A DNA stretch of 64,000 nucleotides from Streptomyces sp. NBC_01231 (GTDB taxonomy: Bacteria > Actinomycetota > Actinomycetes > Streptomycetales > Streptomycetaceae), in the NCBI GenBank assembly GCA_035999765.1, contig CP108521.1, positions 5,518,001 through 5,582,000 of the forward strand, read 5' to 3'. Of this stretch, positions 43,756 to 52,289 are shown piece after piece; the stretch's first letter is position 1, and each line of letters begins with the position of its first letter. The notes under the pieces were generated by a model. That model saw only the letters and a program-made list of their open reading frames with translations, did no database searches and had not been told where the DNA came from. Made by a program: the position numbers and the translations under genes.

Positions 43756-43775
43756 GTACCCGTAGTACTTGAGAG
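43756..43775 (+). promoter_or_regulatory. Shared 20-bp motif, copy 1
   Basis: gtacccgtagtacttgagag lies 107 nt ahead of the hydrolase-acyltransferase-kinase-regulator operon. It matches the motif at 48534-48553 at 18 of 20 positions. Because both copies precede units that encode a histidine kinase and a response regulator, it may be a regulator-binding site or a common promoter element. Confidence 0.5.
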
Positions 43776-43881
43776 CTACAGCGCAGGTGAGCTCCCTGGC
43801 GTGACGCGGACGACGAGCACGGATCCGTAACTTCCCTTCCATACAAGCCCGGTGACCGGGCGGACTGGAAGGAAGCCGACG

Positions 43882-45126
43882 GTGGGGCTTGAGGCGGGGG
43901 CAGGGGCATGGGCAGGGGCAGGAGACGGGGGCGGGGGCAGGGCGGGGGAGGGACCGGCCGGGGGCGAGGAGCAGCGCCGGGGAGTTGAAAGTGACGGGCT
44001 GCGCCGGGGAGCTGGAAGCGGCGGGCCGCGCCGCGGACTTGGCGGGCGTCGTGTTCCTGGCGGGCGGCGCCGTGCGCAGAGGTGGCGCCGTGCGCAGAGG
44101 GGGCGTCGTGGTCTTCTCGCCGTTCTCGTCACCGCGGCCGTCGTGGTTCCCCTCTCCGCCGCCGCCCGACCGGAGATCCTCGCGCCGGCCCCCGCCGTCC
44201 TGGCCCCGGTGACGGCGGCCACGCTGGACGAGGCGTACGCGGCGAACCGGGCCAACGCCGAGGAGGCGTCCCGGATGGCTGACGCGCACGGTGACCGGGC
44301 GCGTGCGGCGACGGACCGTGCGATGGCCGCCCCCTCCCGTCATTTCCTCACCTTCGACGGCCGTGGCTCCGGTCGTACGGCGGAGGTCCTCGGCGACCTG
44401 GCCCACGCCGACCGTGTCGCCGTCCTGGTCCCCGGCTCCGACACCTCACTCGACACCTACGACCGCTTCCGCGCGACGGCGACCCACCTGTGGACGGAAC
44501 TGAACCGGCGGGGCGGGGAGATCACGACTACCGGGACAGGAAATGGAACCGGGACCGGAGGGGCTGGGGCCGGCGCGAGTGTCGACACCCGTGCCGCCTC
44601 CGGCCCCCGCACCGCGGTCGTGGCCTGGCTCGGCTACGAGACACCGGCCACCATCAGCACCACGGTCGCCACCAGCGGTCGCGCCGAACAGGCAGCCCCG
44701 CGGCTGCGGCAGTTCATACGGCAACTGCGCGGCATCGTCGGCGAGAAGGCCCGGCTCTCCCTGCTGTGCCACTCGTACGGCTCGGTCGTCTGCGGGCGTG
44801 CCGCCGCCGGCCTGGACGTGGACGACATCGCCCTGGTCGGAAGCCCCGGCACCGGCGCCGACACCGCCACCGCCCTGCACACCCGGGCCCGCGTGTGGGC
44901 GGCCCGCGGTTCCGACGACTGGGTGGGCGAGGTGCCGCACGTCAAGGCCGACCTGTTCGGCACGACCGTCGGCTTCGGCACCGACCCGATATCCCCGACC
45001 TTCGGGGCCCGGGTCTTCGCCGCCGGCGACGGCGGCCACAGCGACTACTTCGCACCGGGCTCGGTCTCGCTGACCAACCTGGCCCGGATCGTCCTCGGCG
45101 AGACCTCGGAGGTCACCCGTGCGTGA
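43882..45126 (+). CDS. Secreted or membrane-anchored alpha/beta hydrolase (DUF1023-like)
   Basis: A 414-residue protein. GTG 43882 has a ggaagga box at good distance, unlike the in-frame start at 43852. A long Gly/Arg-rich N-terminus (about 1-75) precedes a hydrophobic segment (GLLAVLVTAAVVVPLSAAA), so the protein is exported or anchored. The catalytic domain shows VLVPGSDTSLDTYDRF, the nucleophile in LLCHSYGSVVCG, DIALVGSPGTG and a histidine in GDGGHSDYF, typical of DUF1023 hydrolases. A short 18-bp duplication (about 44066-44103) lies in the N-terminal low-complexity part. It overlaps the acyltransferase gene by 8 nt. Substrate unknown. Confidence 0.8.
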   Translation: MGLEAGAGAWAGAGDGGGGRAGEGPAGGEEQRRGVESDGLRRGAGSGGPRRGLGGRRVPGGRRRAQRWRRAQRGRRGLLAVLVTAAVVVPLSAAARPEILAPAPAVLAPVTAATLDEAYAANRANAEEASRMADAHGDRARAATDRAMAAPSRHFLTFDGRGSGRTAEVLGDLAHADRVAVLVPGSDTSLDTYDRFRATATHLWTELNRRGGEITTTGTGNGTGTGGAGAGASVDTRAASGPRTAVVAWLGYETPATISTTVATSGRAEQAAPRLRQFIRQLRGIVGEKARLSLLCHSYGSVVCGRAAAGLDVDDIALVGSPGTGADTATALHTRARVWAARGSDDWVGEVPHVKADLFGTTVGFGTDPISPTFGARVFAAGDGGHSDYFAPGSVSLTNLARIVLGETSEVTRA

Positions 45127-46333
45127 GACGAAGACCCCGCACCGCGTGTGGGCGGGCATACGACAGGGCGCCGACCGGGTCGACGCCGCCACCCCAGCCG
45201 AGCGGGACCGCGCGGTCGACGCGCTGCGCGCCCTCGCGATCCTCGGCGTGGTCCTCGGCCACTGGCTGGTGACCGCCCTGGTCGCCGACGGCGGTCGACT
45301 GCGCACCGCGAGCCCGCTCCAGCACATGCCCTGGCTGGCCCCGATCTCCTGGGCCTTCCAGACACTCGCCGTGTTCTTCCTGGTGGGCGGTCATGTGGCG
45401 ACCCGCGGCTACACCTCGGCCCGCGCCCGCGGCACGACCTACCGACAGTGGCTGGCGGCCCGGCTGGCCCGGCTGTTTCGACCGGTGGCGGCCGTCCTCA
45501 CCCTGTGGACGGTGACGGCGACGGCCCTCCTGCTGACGGGCGCCGAGTTCGCGACGGTGCGCACGCTGGTCAAGCTGGCGCTGTCCCCGTTGTGGTTCCT
45601 GTTGGTCTTCGCCGTCCTGACGGCGGCGACCCCGCTCCTGCTCCGGCTCAACCCTCTGTGGCCGCTGGCCGTCGTTCTCCATGTGGACCTTCTGCGCTTC
45701 GGTCTGGGCGGCCCGTCCTGGCTCGGCTGGGTGAACGTGGCGGCGGGCTGGCTGGTGCCCTACACCCTGGGCGCGGCCTGGACGCGGGGCGAGTTGGACG
45801 GTCGCCGGGCGGGCGTGCTGCTGCTGACGGGCGGCGCGGTGACGACGGCACTGCTGGTCGCGTTCGCCGGCTACCCGGCGTCGATGGTCGGCGTCCCCGG
45901 CGCCGGGGTCTCCAACCTGAACCCGCCGACGCTGGCCGTGGTCACCTTCGGGCTCGCCCAGTGCGGTCTGGCCCTGCTCCTGCGGGACCGACTGCGCCGG
46001 ACGACGCGACGCCCGCTGGTCTGGGGGGCGGTGGCGCTGGTCAACCTCTCCGCGATGACGATCTTCCTCTGGCATCAGACGGCCCTCATGGCCACCACGG
46101 CCACCGGACTCCTGGCGGGCCACCTGCCCGGCCTGCACACCGCCCCCGACGGCCTGGCCTGGGTGGCGGCCCGCCTGGCCTGGCTCCCGGTCCTCACCCT
46201 GGCGCTGGCCGTCTGCTGGGCGGCGTTCCGCCATCACGAGCAGGGCGGTCGCCGGCGTTCCGAGCGTCGGGGGCGCTCGCGGGTGGTCCGCGTCCACCGG
46301 ACGTCCCAACGCGCGGGGGCGCGTCATGTCTAG
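45119..46333 (+). CDS. Membrane acyltransferase (acyltransferase-3 family)
   Basis: A 404-residue integral membrane protein with about ten helices. It begins with the acyltransferase-3 signature: RDRAVDALRALAILGVVLGHWL, with the conserved His in LGHWL, then FFLVGGHVATRGYTSARARG. This family transfers acyl groups to sugars, lipids or antibiotics at the membrane. The C-terminus is Arg-rich. It overlaps the hydrolase gene at its start (GTGCGTGA) and the histidine kinase gene at its end, so all four genes are probably cotranscribed. The acceptor is unknown; an envelope substrate is plausible given the exported hydrolase beside it. Confidence 0.85.
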   Translation: MRETKTPHRVWAGIRQGADRVDAATPAERDRAVDALRALAILGVVLGHWLVTALVADGGRLRTASPLQHMPWLAPISWAFQTLAVFFLVGGHVATRGYTSARARGTTYRQWLAARLARLFRPVAAVLTLWTVTATALLLTGAEFATVRTLVKLALSPLWFLLVFAVLTAATPLLLRLNPLWPLAVVLHVDLLRFGLGGPSWLGWVNVAAGWLVPYTLGAAWTRGELDGRRAGVLLLTGGAVTTALLVAFAGYPASMVGVPGAGVSNLNPPTLAVVTFGLAQCGLALLLRDRLRRTTRRPLVWGAVALVNLSAMTIFLWHQTALMATTATGLLAGHLPGLHTAPDGLAWVAARLAWLPVLTLALAVCWAAFRHHEQGGRRRSERRGRSRVVRVHRTSQRAGARHV

Positions 46334-47771
46334 GGTGGACCGCGTGACCGAGGGGGTGGAGCACATGCTCCGGCGGTATGTCCTGCGCTGGTTGCGTGTG
46401 CTCCGTGACGATCTGCTCACCGGCGGGGCGCACCCGCTGCCGCCGTCTGTGTGGGTGCGCTGGCTGCCGCACGGCTTGCTCTGCATCGTCGCGTTCGGGG
46501 TCACGTTCGGGGCAGTGGCACAGCTCGGGGACAACGGGGGAGTGGGCCTTCAGATCGCCTTCCTGCTCGGGCTCGCTCAGGGCGGTGCGGTGGTGCTCGC
46601 GCTGTCGCGGCCCGTCCCTGCCTGGTTGCTCACCACGGCGGCCATGGTGGGGGGCGCCGTCGAGGTGCGCCGCCAGCTGCTGGCCGGTGGCGCCCACGAC
46701 TTCACCTGGCCTTGGACGGCGGCCGGGATCATCGGGCAGATGGCTGTGCTGCTGCTGCTCGCGCTGCGCGTGCCCACCCGGGTGTCCGTCGAGGCGCTGG
46801 GTGTGACCACGCTCCTCACATACGCGATACAGGGCCTGTTGGGCGCCGCTGACTACCAGCCCACCGGGGTGGTCGCGGTCGTGCTGTTCGCAGTCGTCGT
46901 GGTTCTCGGCATCGCCCTGCGGGGCCGCCGCGAGGCACGCGCGGAACTCGGCCGGCAGACCACGATGACCGCCGAGGAAAGGGCGCGGCGCACACTGCTG
47001 GAGGAGCGCAACCGCATCGCTCGCGAACTGCACGACGTGGTGGCCCACCACATGTCGGTCATCTCGATCCAGGCGCAGGTCGCCCCGCACCTCGTCGAGA
47101 ACCCTCCGGACGAACTCAAGGAGAATCTCGCCGGTATCCGGCAGAACGCTCTGGAGGCGCTGACCGAGCTGCGCCGGGTCCTGGGTGTGCTGCGCGCGGA
47201 GCACCCCGACCGGCCGGCCTTGCCCGACCAGGCCGGCACCGGCGCCGCCCCGCACGCTCCGCAGCCCACCCTGGACCGGCTCCCCGCGCTCGTGGAGAAC
47301 ACCCGGGCCGCCGGTCTGACCGTGGCCCTGAAGGTCATCGGCAAGCGGCGATCCCTGCCGCCCGGCGTGGAGTTGTCGGTGTACCGGATCGTTCAGGAGG
47401 CGCTGAGCAACGTACTGCGCCACGCGCCCGGCGCGACCGCCCGCGTCCAACTCGACTACGGAGCGAACGGCGTGGCCGTGAGCGTGGTCAACTCGCGGCC
47501 CACGAGGCCCGCGTCGCCGTCGCCGGGCGCCGGGCACGGGCTGCTCGGCATGCGGGAGCGGGCCGTCATGCTCGGCGGTGCCGTGTTCGCGCACCCCAAC
47601 GAGAACGACGGCGGCTACACGGTGTCCGCGTTCATCCCGGTGGCCGTCCTCGCCGACGGCCTGACCTACGCTCGTCGGGCGCCGGACGCGACGGGTGCCT
47701 TGACCGGCGACACACAGGGCCACGTCGTGTACGTGGACCCGGCCACCGATCCGAAGGGCGACACCGCATGA
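46326..47771 (+). CDS. Sensor histidine kinase (NarL-type partner), copy 1
   Basis: A 481-residue membrane kinase. About five hydrophobic helices (residues about 45-200) precede a HisKA_3 domain with the phosphoacceptor in ARELHDVVAHHMSVISIQAQ and an HATPase_c domain (YRIVQEALSNVLRHAPGA, PGAGHGLLGMRERAVML). No large extracellular sensor loop is present, so it probably senses within the membrane. An alternative start at ATG 46365 has a better ribosome-binding site (ggggtggag). The stop overlaps the response regulator start as ATGA. A paralogue lies at 48619. Confidence 0.92.
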   Translation: MSRVDRVTEGVEHMLRRYVLRWLRVLRDDLLTGGAHPLPPSVWVRWLPHGLLCIVAFGVTFGAVAQLGDNGGVGLQIAFLLGLAQGGAVVLALSRPVPAWLLTTAAMVGGAVEVRRQLLAGGAHDFTWPWTAAGIIGQMAVLLLLALRVPTRVSVEALGVTTLLTYAIQGLLGAADYQPTGVVAVVLFAVVVVLGIALRGRREARAELGRQTTMTAEERARRTLLEERNRIARELHDVVAHHMSVISIQAQVAPHLVENPPDELKENLAGIRQNALEALTELRRVLGVLRAEHPDRPALPDQAGTGAAPHAPQPTLDRLPALVENTRAAGLTVALKVIGKRRSLPPGVELSVYRIVQEALSNVLRHAPGATARVQLDYGANGVAVSVVNSRPTRPASPSPGAGHGLLGMRERAVMLGGAVFAHPNENDGGYTVSAFIPVAVLADGLTYARRAPDATGALTGDTQGHVVYVDPATDPKGDTA

Positions 47772-48442
47772 CGAGCGGCACCATCCGCGTACTGATCGCC
47801 GACGACCAGCAGATGGTCCGGCAGGGCTTCACGGTGCTGCTCAACACCCAGCCCGACATCGAGGTGATCGGCCAGGCGGTGGACGGTCTGGACGCGATCG
47901 CCCAGGTCGCCGAACTCGTCCCGGACGTCGTCCTCATGGACATCCGCATGCCGGAACTCGGCGGCATCGAGGCCACCCGCCGGATCACCGACGAACGGCC
48001 CGACATCAAGGTGCTGGTGCTCACCACCTTCGACCTCGACGAGTACGTGTACGAGGCGCTCAGAGCCGGGGCGTCCGGGTTCCTGCTGAAGGACGCGTCC
48101 GCGGACCAGCTCGCCGAGGCGGTGCGGGTGGTGGCGGCCGGCGACGCGCTGCTCGCGCCGGGCATCACCCGGAGGCTGATCGCCGAGTTCTCCCGCCTGG
48201 GCGACCGTCCCCGCACCCCGCTCAAGGAACGTGTCGGCGGTCTGACCGAACGGGAGACGGAGGTGCTGGCACTGATCGCGCAGGGCCTGTCGAACGCGGA
48301 GATCGCCGAGCGTCTCGTCGTCGCCGAGCAGACGGTGAAGACGCACGTGGGCCGCATCCTGGTGAAGCTGGGCCTGCGCGACCGCACCCAGGCGGCGGTG
48401 TTCGCGTACGAGTCGGGACTGGTGCGTCCGGCCGGGTACTGA
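47768..48442 (+). CDS. NarL/LuxR-type response regulator, copy 1
   Basis: A 224-residue regulator. The receiver domain has the acidic pair in LIADDQQMVRQGF, the phosphoacceptor Asp in PDVVLMDIRMPELGG and the signalling Lys in FLLKDASADQL. The C-terminal HTH is LTERETEVLALIAQGLSNAEIAERLVVAEQTVKTHVGRIL. It is coupled (ATGA) to the kinase at 46326 and ends the operon that starts at 43882. It closely resembles the second regulator at 49965. Confidence 0.94.
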   Translation: MTSGTIRVLIADDQQMVRQGFTVLLNTQPDIEVIGQAVDGLDAIAQVAELVPDVVLMDIRMPELGGIEATRRITDERPDIKVLVLTTFDLDEYVYEALRAGASGFLLKDASADQLAEAVRVVAAGDALLAPGITRRLIAEFSRLGDRPRTPLKERVGGLTERETEVLALIAQGLSNAEIAERLVVAEQTVKTHVGRILVKLGLRDRTQAAVFAYESGLVRPAGY

Positions 48443-48533
48443 ATGACCTGCGCCGACCACCGAACTGGCCCTGGCGGAAGGCGCCTCGCTCCTGCGGCCG
48501 GAGTCGCCGGCATCCGTACCGGCGGGGCTGCCG

Positions 48534-48553
48534 GTATCCGTAGTACCTGAGAG
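48534..48553 (+). promoter_or_regulatory. Shared 20-bp motif, copy 2
   Basis: gtatccgtagtacctgagag lies 66 nt before the second kinase gene and matches the motif at 43756-43775 at 18 of 20 positions. It is a candidate binding site for one or both of the paralogous response regulators. Confidence 0.5.
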
Positions 48554-48618
48554 GGATGCCGAAGGACCCCTCTCACTGGTGACGACCGCGGCCTTGTCCT
48601 CCACCTACCGTTCTGTAT

Positions 48619-49968
48619 GTGACCGAGACGACCCAGACGCACTCCACGCCGCAGGGCGGAACCAGAGCGCGCAGCCCTGAGTACCGGCTGGCCGCGGACG
48701 CCCTGCGCGGCCTGCGACAGGAACTGTTCACCGACGCCTTCGCCTATGACCCGCTGCCCCGGATGCGCGTCGACGGCCCTGTGACCAGGCGGCTGCCGGG
48801 CCGACTGCGGGACTGGGCGGCCTGGACCCCGCACGCGGTGGTGGCGTTCGCCGGACTGCTGGTGGCGATCATCGCCGCGTCCGCCTCCGCGGCCGACGGC
48901 AGCGGAGGCCTCGGTTGGCTGACCGCGCTGATGGCCCTGTTCCCGGTCCTGCTGGTGCTGCTGCGTCCGACCGGCGCGTTCTGGATCTCGATGGCGGCCA
49001 CCCCGTTCGTCGCGGTGCTGGGCAACAGCTACGACGACTGGCCGTGGCCGACCGGCAGCTTCGCCTCCCACCTGGTCGTCCTGACGGTCGCGGCCGTCCG
49101 GACCGGGCCCCGCACGGCGGCCTGGATGTGGATCATGAGCGGGGTCTACGGCATGGGGTCGGAGTCCATCCTCGGTGCGGGCCACTACTCCTCGAACACC
49201 GGGCCCATGCTGGTCGTCTCCGCTCTGCTCCTCCTCGTCGTCGCCGTCTGGCACGTACGGCGGACGGCCGAGAAGGAGGTGACGGCCCAGCAGACGGTGA
49301 CCGAGCACGAGCGTTCCCGCCGCACCCTGCTGGAGGAGCGCACGACGATCGCCCGCGAACTGCACGACGTGGTCGCGCACCACATGTCCGTCGTCGCCAT
49401 CCAGGCGGAGGCCGCCCCCTACCGGGTGGAGAACCCTCCACCGGAGCTGGAGCGCGCCTTCGCCACGATCAGGGAGAACGCGGTGGCGGCCCTCACCGAA
49501 CTACGTCGGGTCCTGGGCGTGGTCCGCGCCGAGGACTACGAGGCCCCGGATGCCCCGCAACCCACCCTCGCCGACCTGGACGCGCTCCTCGCCAATGTGC
49601 GGGACACGGGCCTCAGCGTCGACAAGACGGTGACCGGAGCGGTGCGCGAGCTGCCCCAGGGCGTGGAGCTGTCGGCGTACCGGATCGTGCAGGAGGCGCT
49701 GAGCAACAGCTTGCGGCACGCGCCGGGGGCCGGCGCCAGGGTGGAGATCGGGTACGTCCTGGGTGGGCTGGGGTTGCGGATAGTCAACGGCCCGCCGCCC
49801 GAGCCTTCCCTGGTGAAGCCCTCTCCCGGAGCGGGGCACGGCATCACCGGTATGCGGGAGCGGGTCTCCATGCTGAACGGCGAGATGACGGCGGGCCCGG
49901 CGGAGGACGGGGGCTATGAGGTCGCGGTGTTCCTGCCGGTGACCGCGGTGAGCGAGGGTGACGCATGA
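48619..49968 (+). CDS. Sensor histidine kinase (NarL-type partner), copy 2
   Basis: A 449-residue membrane kinase with a GTG start. Hydrophobic helices lie at about residues 70-215. The HisKA_3 site is ARELHDVVAHHMSVVAIQAE, and the ATPase domain shows YRIVQEALSNSLRHAPGAGA and PGAGHGITGMRERVSML. It is clearly a paralogue of the kinase at 46326, with the dimerisation and ATPase parts well conserved and the N-terminal sensing part diverged, as expected after tandem duplication. The stop overlaps the regulator gene as ATGA. The preceding 176-bp gap holds the shared motif. Confidence 0.92.
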   Translation: MTETTQTHSTPQGGTRARSPEYRLAADALRGLRQELFTDAFAYDPLPRMRVDGPVTRRLPGRLRDWAAWTPHAVVAFAGLLVAIIAASASAADGSGGLGWLTALMALFPVLLVLLRPTGAFWISMAATPFVAVLGNSYDDWPWPTGSFASHLVVLTVAAVRTGPRTAAWMWIMSGVYGMGSESILGAGHYSSNTGPMLVVSALLLLVVAVWHVRRTAEKEVTAQQTVTEHERSRRTLLEERTTIARELHDVVAHHMSVVAIQAEAAPYRVENPPPELERAFATIRENAVAALTELRRVLGVVRAEDYEAPDAPQPTLADLDALLANVRDTGLSVDKTVTGAVRELPQGVELSAYRIVQEALSNSLRHAPGAGARVEIGYVLGGLGLRIVNGPPPEPSLVKPSPGAGHGITGMRERVSMLNGEMTAGPAEDGGYEVAVFLPVTAVSEGDA

Positions 49969-50630
49969 CCATTCGAGTCCTGATCGCGGACGATCAGATG
50001 ATGGTGCGCGAGGGCTTCTCGGTTCTGCTGAACGCGATGCCGGACATCGAGGTCGTCGGCGAGGCGGTCAATGGACGGGAGGCGGTCGACCGGGTCCGTG
50101 AACTCGCCCCGGACGTGGTGCTGATGGACATCCGCATGCCCGAGCTGAACGGCATCGAGGCGACCAGGGAGATCGTCGCCGCGGACGGCGCGGCGAAGGT
50201 GCTGGTGCTGACCACCTTCGACCTGGACGAGTACGTGTACCAGGCGCTCAGGGCGGGAGCCTCCGGCTTCCTCCTCAAGGACGCATCGGCCCGTCAACTC
50301 GCCGATGGGGTACGGGTGGTGGCGTCCGGGGAGGCCCTGCTGGCACCCTCGGTGACCAGGCGGCTGATCACCGAGTTCTCCAAGCTGTCCACCGCCCAGC
50401 GCCTCGCGCCCTCCGCGCAGGCGTCCTACGGGGACCTGACCGAACGGGAGACGGAGGTGCTGGTGCTGATCGCGCAGGGCCTGTCGAACTCGGAGATAGC
50501 CGAACGGCTGGTGGTCGCCGACTCGACGATCAAGACGCATGTGAGCCGGATCCTGGTGAAGCTGGGCCTGCGGGACCGCACCCAGGCGGCGGTGTTCGCG
50601 TACGAGGCCAGGCTGGTCACGCCGGGCTGA
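49965..50630 (+). CDS. NarL/LuxR-type response regulator, copy 2
   Basis: A 221-residue response regulator. The receiver contains LIADDQMMVREGF, PDVVLMDIRMPELNG (phosphoacceptor Asp) and FLLKDASARQL; the HTH is LTERETEVLVLIAQGLSNSEIAERLVVADSTIKTHVSRIL. The two regulators differ mostly in the linker and in the recognition helix (EQTVKTHVG against DSTIKTHVS), so their DNA targets may overlap but need not be identical. It is cotranscribed with the kinase at 48619; the P450 gene begins 86 bp later. Confidence 0.94.
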   Translation: MTIRVLIADDQMMVREGFSVLLNAMPDIEVVGEAVNGREAVDRVRELAPDVVLMDIRMPELNGIEATREIVAADGAAKVLVLTTFDLDEYVYQALRAGASGFLLKDASARQLADGVRVVASGEALLAPSVTRRLITEFSKLSTAQRLAPSAQASYGDLTERETEVLVLIAQGLSNSEIAERLVVADSTIKTHVSRILVKLGLRDRTQAAVFAYEARLVTPG

Positions 50631-50716
50631 CGAGGCCGCGCCGCCGGTGGGACCCGGCCCCGCCGCCACGGGGACACCCCTGGTCAGACGGTGGGGCGGC
50701 GGGCTAGCGTCCGGGC

Positions 50717-51934
50717 ATGGCAGCTGTTTCTGACCTCGCGTTCGACCCCTGGGACCCGGCGTTCGTCGCCCACCCGTACCCGGCGTACGCCGAGCTGCGT
50801 GAGCGTGGCCGCGTGCTGCGGTACGAGCCCACCGACCAGTGGCTGGTGTCGCACCACGCGGACGTCTCGGCGTTGTTGCGGGACCGTCGGCTGGGGCGGA
50901 CGTATCAGCACCGGTTCACGCACGAGGACTTCGGGCGGACGGCGCCGCCGCCGGAGCACGAGCCGTTCCACACGCTCAACGACCACGGAATGCTCGACCT
51001 GGAGCCGCCGGACCACACCCGGATCCGGCGCCTGGTGTCGAAGGCGTTCACCCCGCGCACGGTGGAGCGGCTGCGGCCGTATGTGCACGGTCTGGCCGGT
51101 GAGTTGGTGTCCGCGCTGGTGGAGGCGGGCGGCGGTGACCTGCTGACGGATGTGGCGGAGCCGCTGCCGGTCGCGGTGATCGCGGAGATGCTGGGGATCC
51201 CGGAGGCGGACCGGGCGCCGCTGCGGCCCTGGTCGGCGGACATCTGCGGGATGTACGAGCTGAACCCGTCGCAGGAGACGGCGGAAAGGGCGGTCAGGGC
51301 GTCCGTCGAGTTCTCGGACTACCTCCGGGAACTGATCGCCGCCCGCCGCAAGGAGCCCGGCGACGACCTCATCTCGGGCCTGATCGCGGCCCACGACGAG
51401 GGCGACCGTCTCACCGAGCAGGAGATGATCTCCACCGCCGTGCTGCTTCTGAACGCCGGCCACGAGGCGACGGTCAACGCCACGGTGAACGGCTGGTGGG
51501 CCCTGTTCCGCAACCCCGACCAGCTCGCCGCCCTCCGCGCCGACCACTCTCTGGTGCCGTCCGCCGTGGAGGAGCTGATGCGTTACGACACCCCGCTCCA
51601 GCTCTTCGAACGCTGGGTGCTGGACGACATCGAGATCGACGGCACAGTGATCCCCCGGGGCGCCGAGATCGCCATGCTCTTCGGGTCCGCCAACCACGAC
51701 CCGGCGGTCTTCCGGGACCCCGAGCGGCTCGATCTGACCCGGGAGGACAACCCGCACATCTCCTTCAGCGCGGGCATCCACTACTGCATCGGCGCGCCCC
51801 TGGCCCGTATCGAGCTCGCGGCCTCCATGACGGCACTCCTGGAGAAGGCCCCCACGCTGAGCCTGGCGGCGGAGCCGTCGCGGAAGCCGAACTTCGTGAT
51901 CCGGGGACTGGAGGGGCTACCGGTGATCGTCTGA
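50717..51934 (+). CDS. Cytochrome P450 (CYP105/107-like)
   Basis: A 405-residue soluble bacterial P450. The oxygen-binding I-helix reads LLLNAGHEATVNATVNGWW (AGHEA-T), the ExxR motif is AVEELMRYDTP, and the heme-binding loop is FSAGIHYCIGAPLARIE with the thiolate Cys in HYCIG. The sequence suggests the CYP105/107 clans, which hydroxylate diverse small molecules using ferredoxin partners. No ferredoxin gene is adjacent. From memory this position matches a conserved Streptomyces P450, so it is likely part of the core genome and not of the NRPS-PKS cluster. The 3' end overlaps a small convergent membrane-protein gene by 18 nt. Confidence 0.92.
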   Translation: MAAVSDLAFDPWDPAFVAHPYPAYAELRERGRVLRYEPTDQWLVSHHADVSALLRDRRLGRTYQHRFTHEDFGRTAPPPEHEPFHTLNDHGMLDLEPPDHTRIRRLVSKAFTPRTVERLRPYVHGLAGELVSALVEAGGGDLLTDVAEPLPVAVIAEMLGIPEADRAPLRPWSADICGMYELNPSQETAERAVRASVEFSDYLRELIAARRKEPGDDLISGLIAAHDEGDRLTEQEMISTAVLLLNAGHEATVNATVNGWWALFRNPDQLAALRADHSLVPSAVEELMRYDTPLQLFERWVLDDIEIDGTVIPRGAEIAMLFGSANHDPAVFRDPERLDLTREDNPHISFSAGIHYCIGAPLARIELAASMTALLEKAPTLSLAAEPSRKPNFVIRGLEGLPVIV

Positions 51935-52177
51935 GACGTCCCGTTTGCCGACCAGCACCCGTGCGAACGGGGCGTAGACGAGGGCGGGCAGGACGGCTCC
52001 CGCGAGGAACACCAGGGGGAGCTCGGTGAACAGGACGCTCAAGTCCATGCCCTCGTTCTCAAAGCCTTTGCCCAGGTGAATCCGGGTGCGGGCGGAGGAG
52101 AGCCACCACAGGGTGGCCGCCAACGCGCCCACCATCGACAGCAGACAGCCACCGCACGTCACGGCATTCCGGTTCAT
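51917..52177 (-). CDS. Small membrane protein, two TM segments
   Basis: An 86-residue protein if started at ATG 52177 (MNRNAVTCGGCLLSMVGALA); a longer frame starts at 52225. Two hydrophobic helices are seen, about residues 12-28 and 60-80, with a polar loop between (SARTRIHLGKGFENEGMDL). It overlaps the end of the P450 gene on the opposite strand. No family is recognised and no function can be given. Coding character is supported by the helix pattern and Streptomyces-like codon use, but it remains a moderate call. Confidence 0.5.
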   Translation of the reverse strand: MNRNAVTCGGCLLSMVGALAATLWWLSSARTRIHLGKGFENEGMDLSVLFTELPLVFLAGAVLPALVYAPFARVLVGKRDVSDDHR

Positions 52178-52289
52178 GCCCAGGAGGACGCGTGCCGCGC
52201 CCGGTCGGTTCGCACGCCTGTCCACCGCAGCAGGGACACATCCCCGGACCCTCTCCCCGTCACCTCCCCCTCACGTCCCCCCACCTCCC

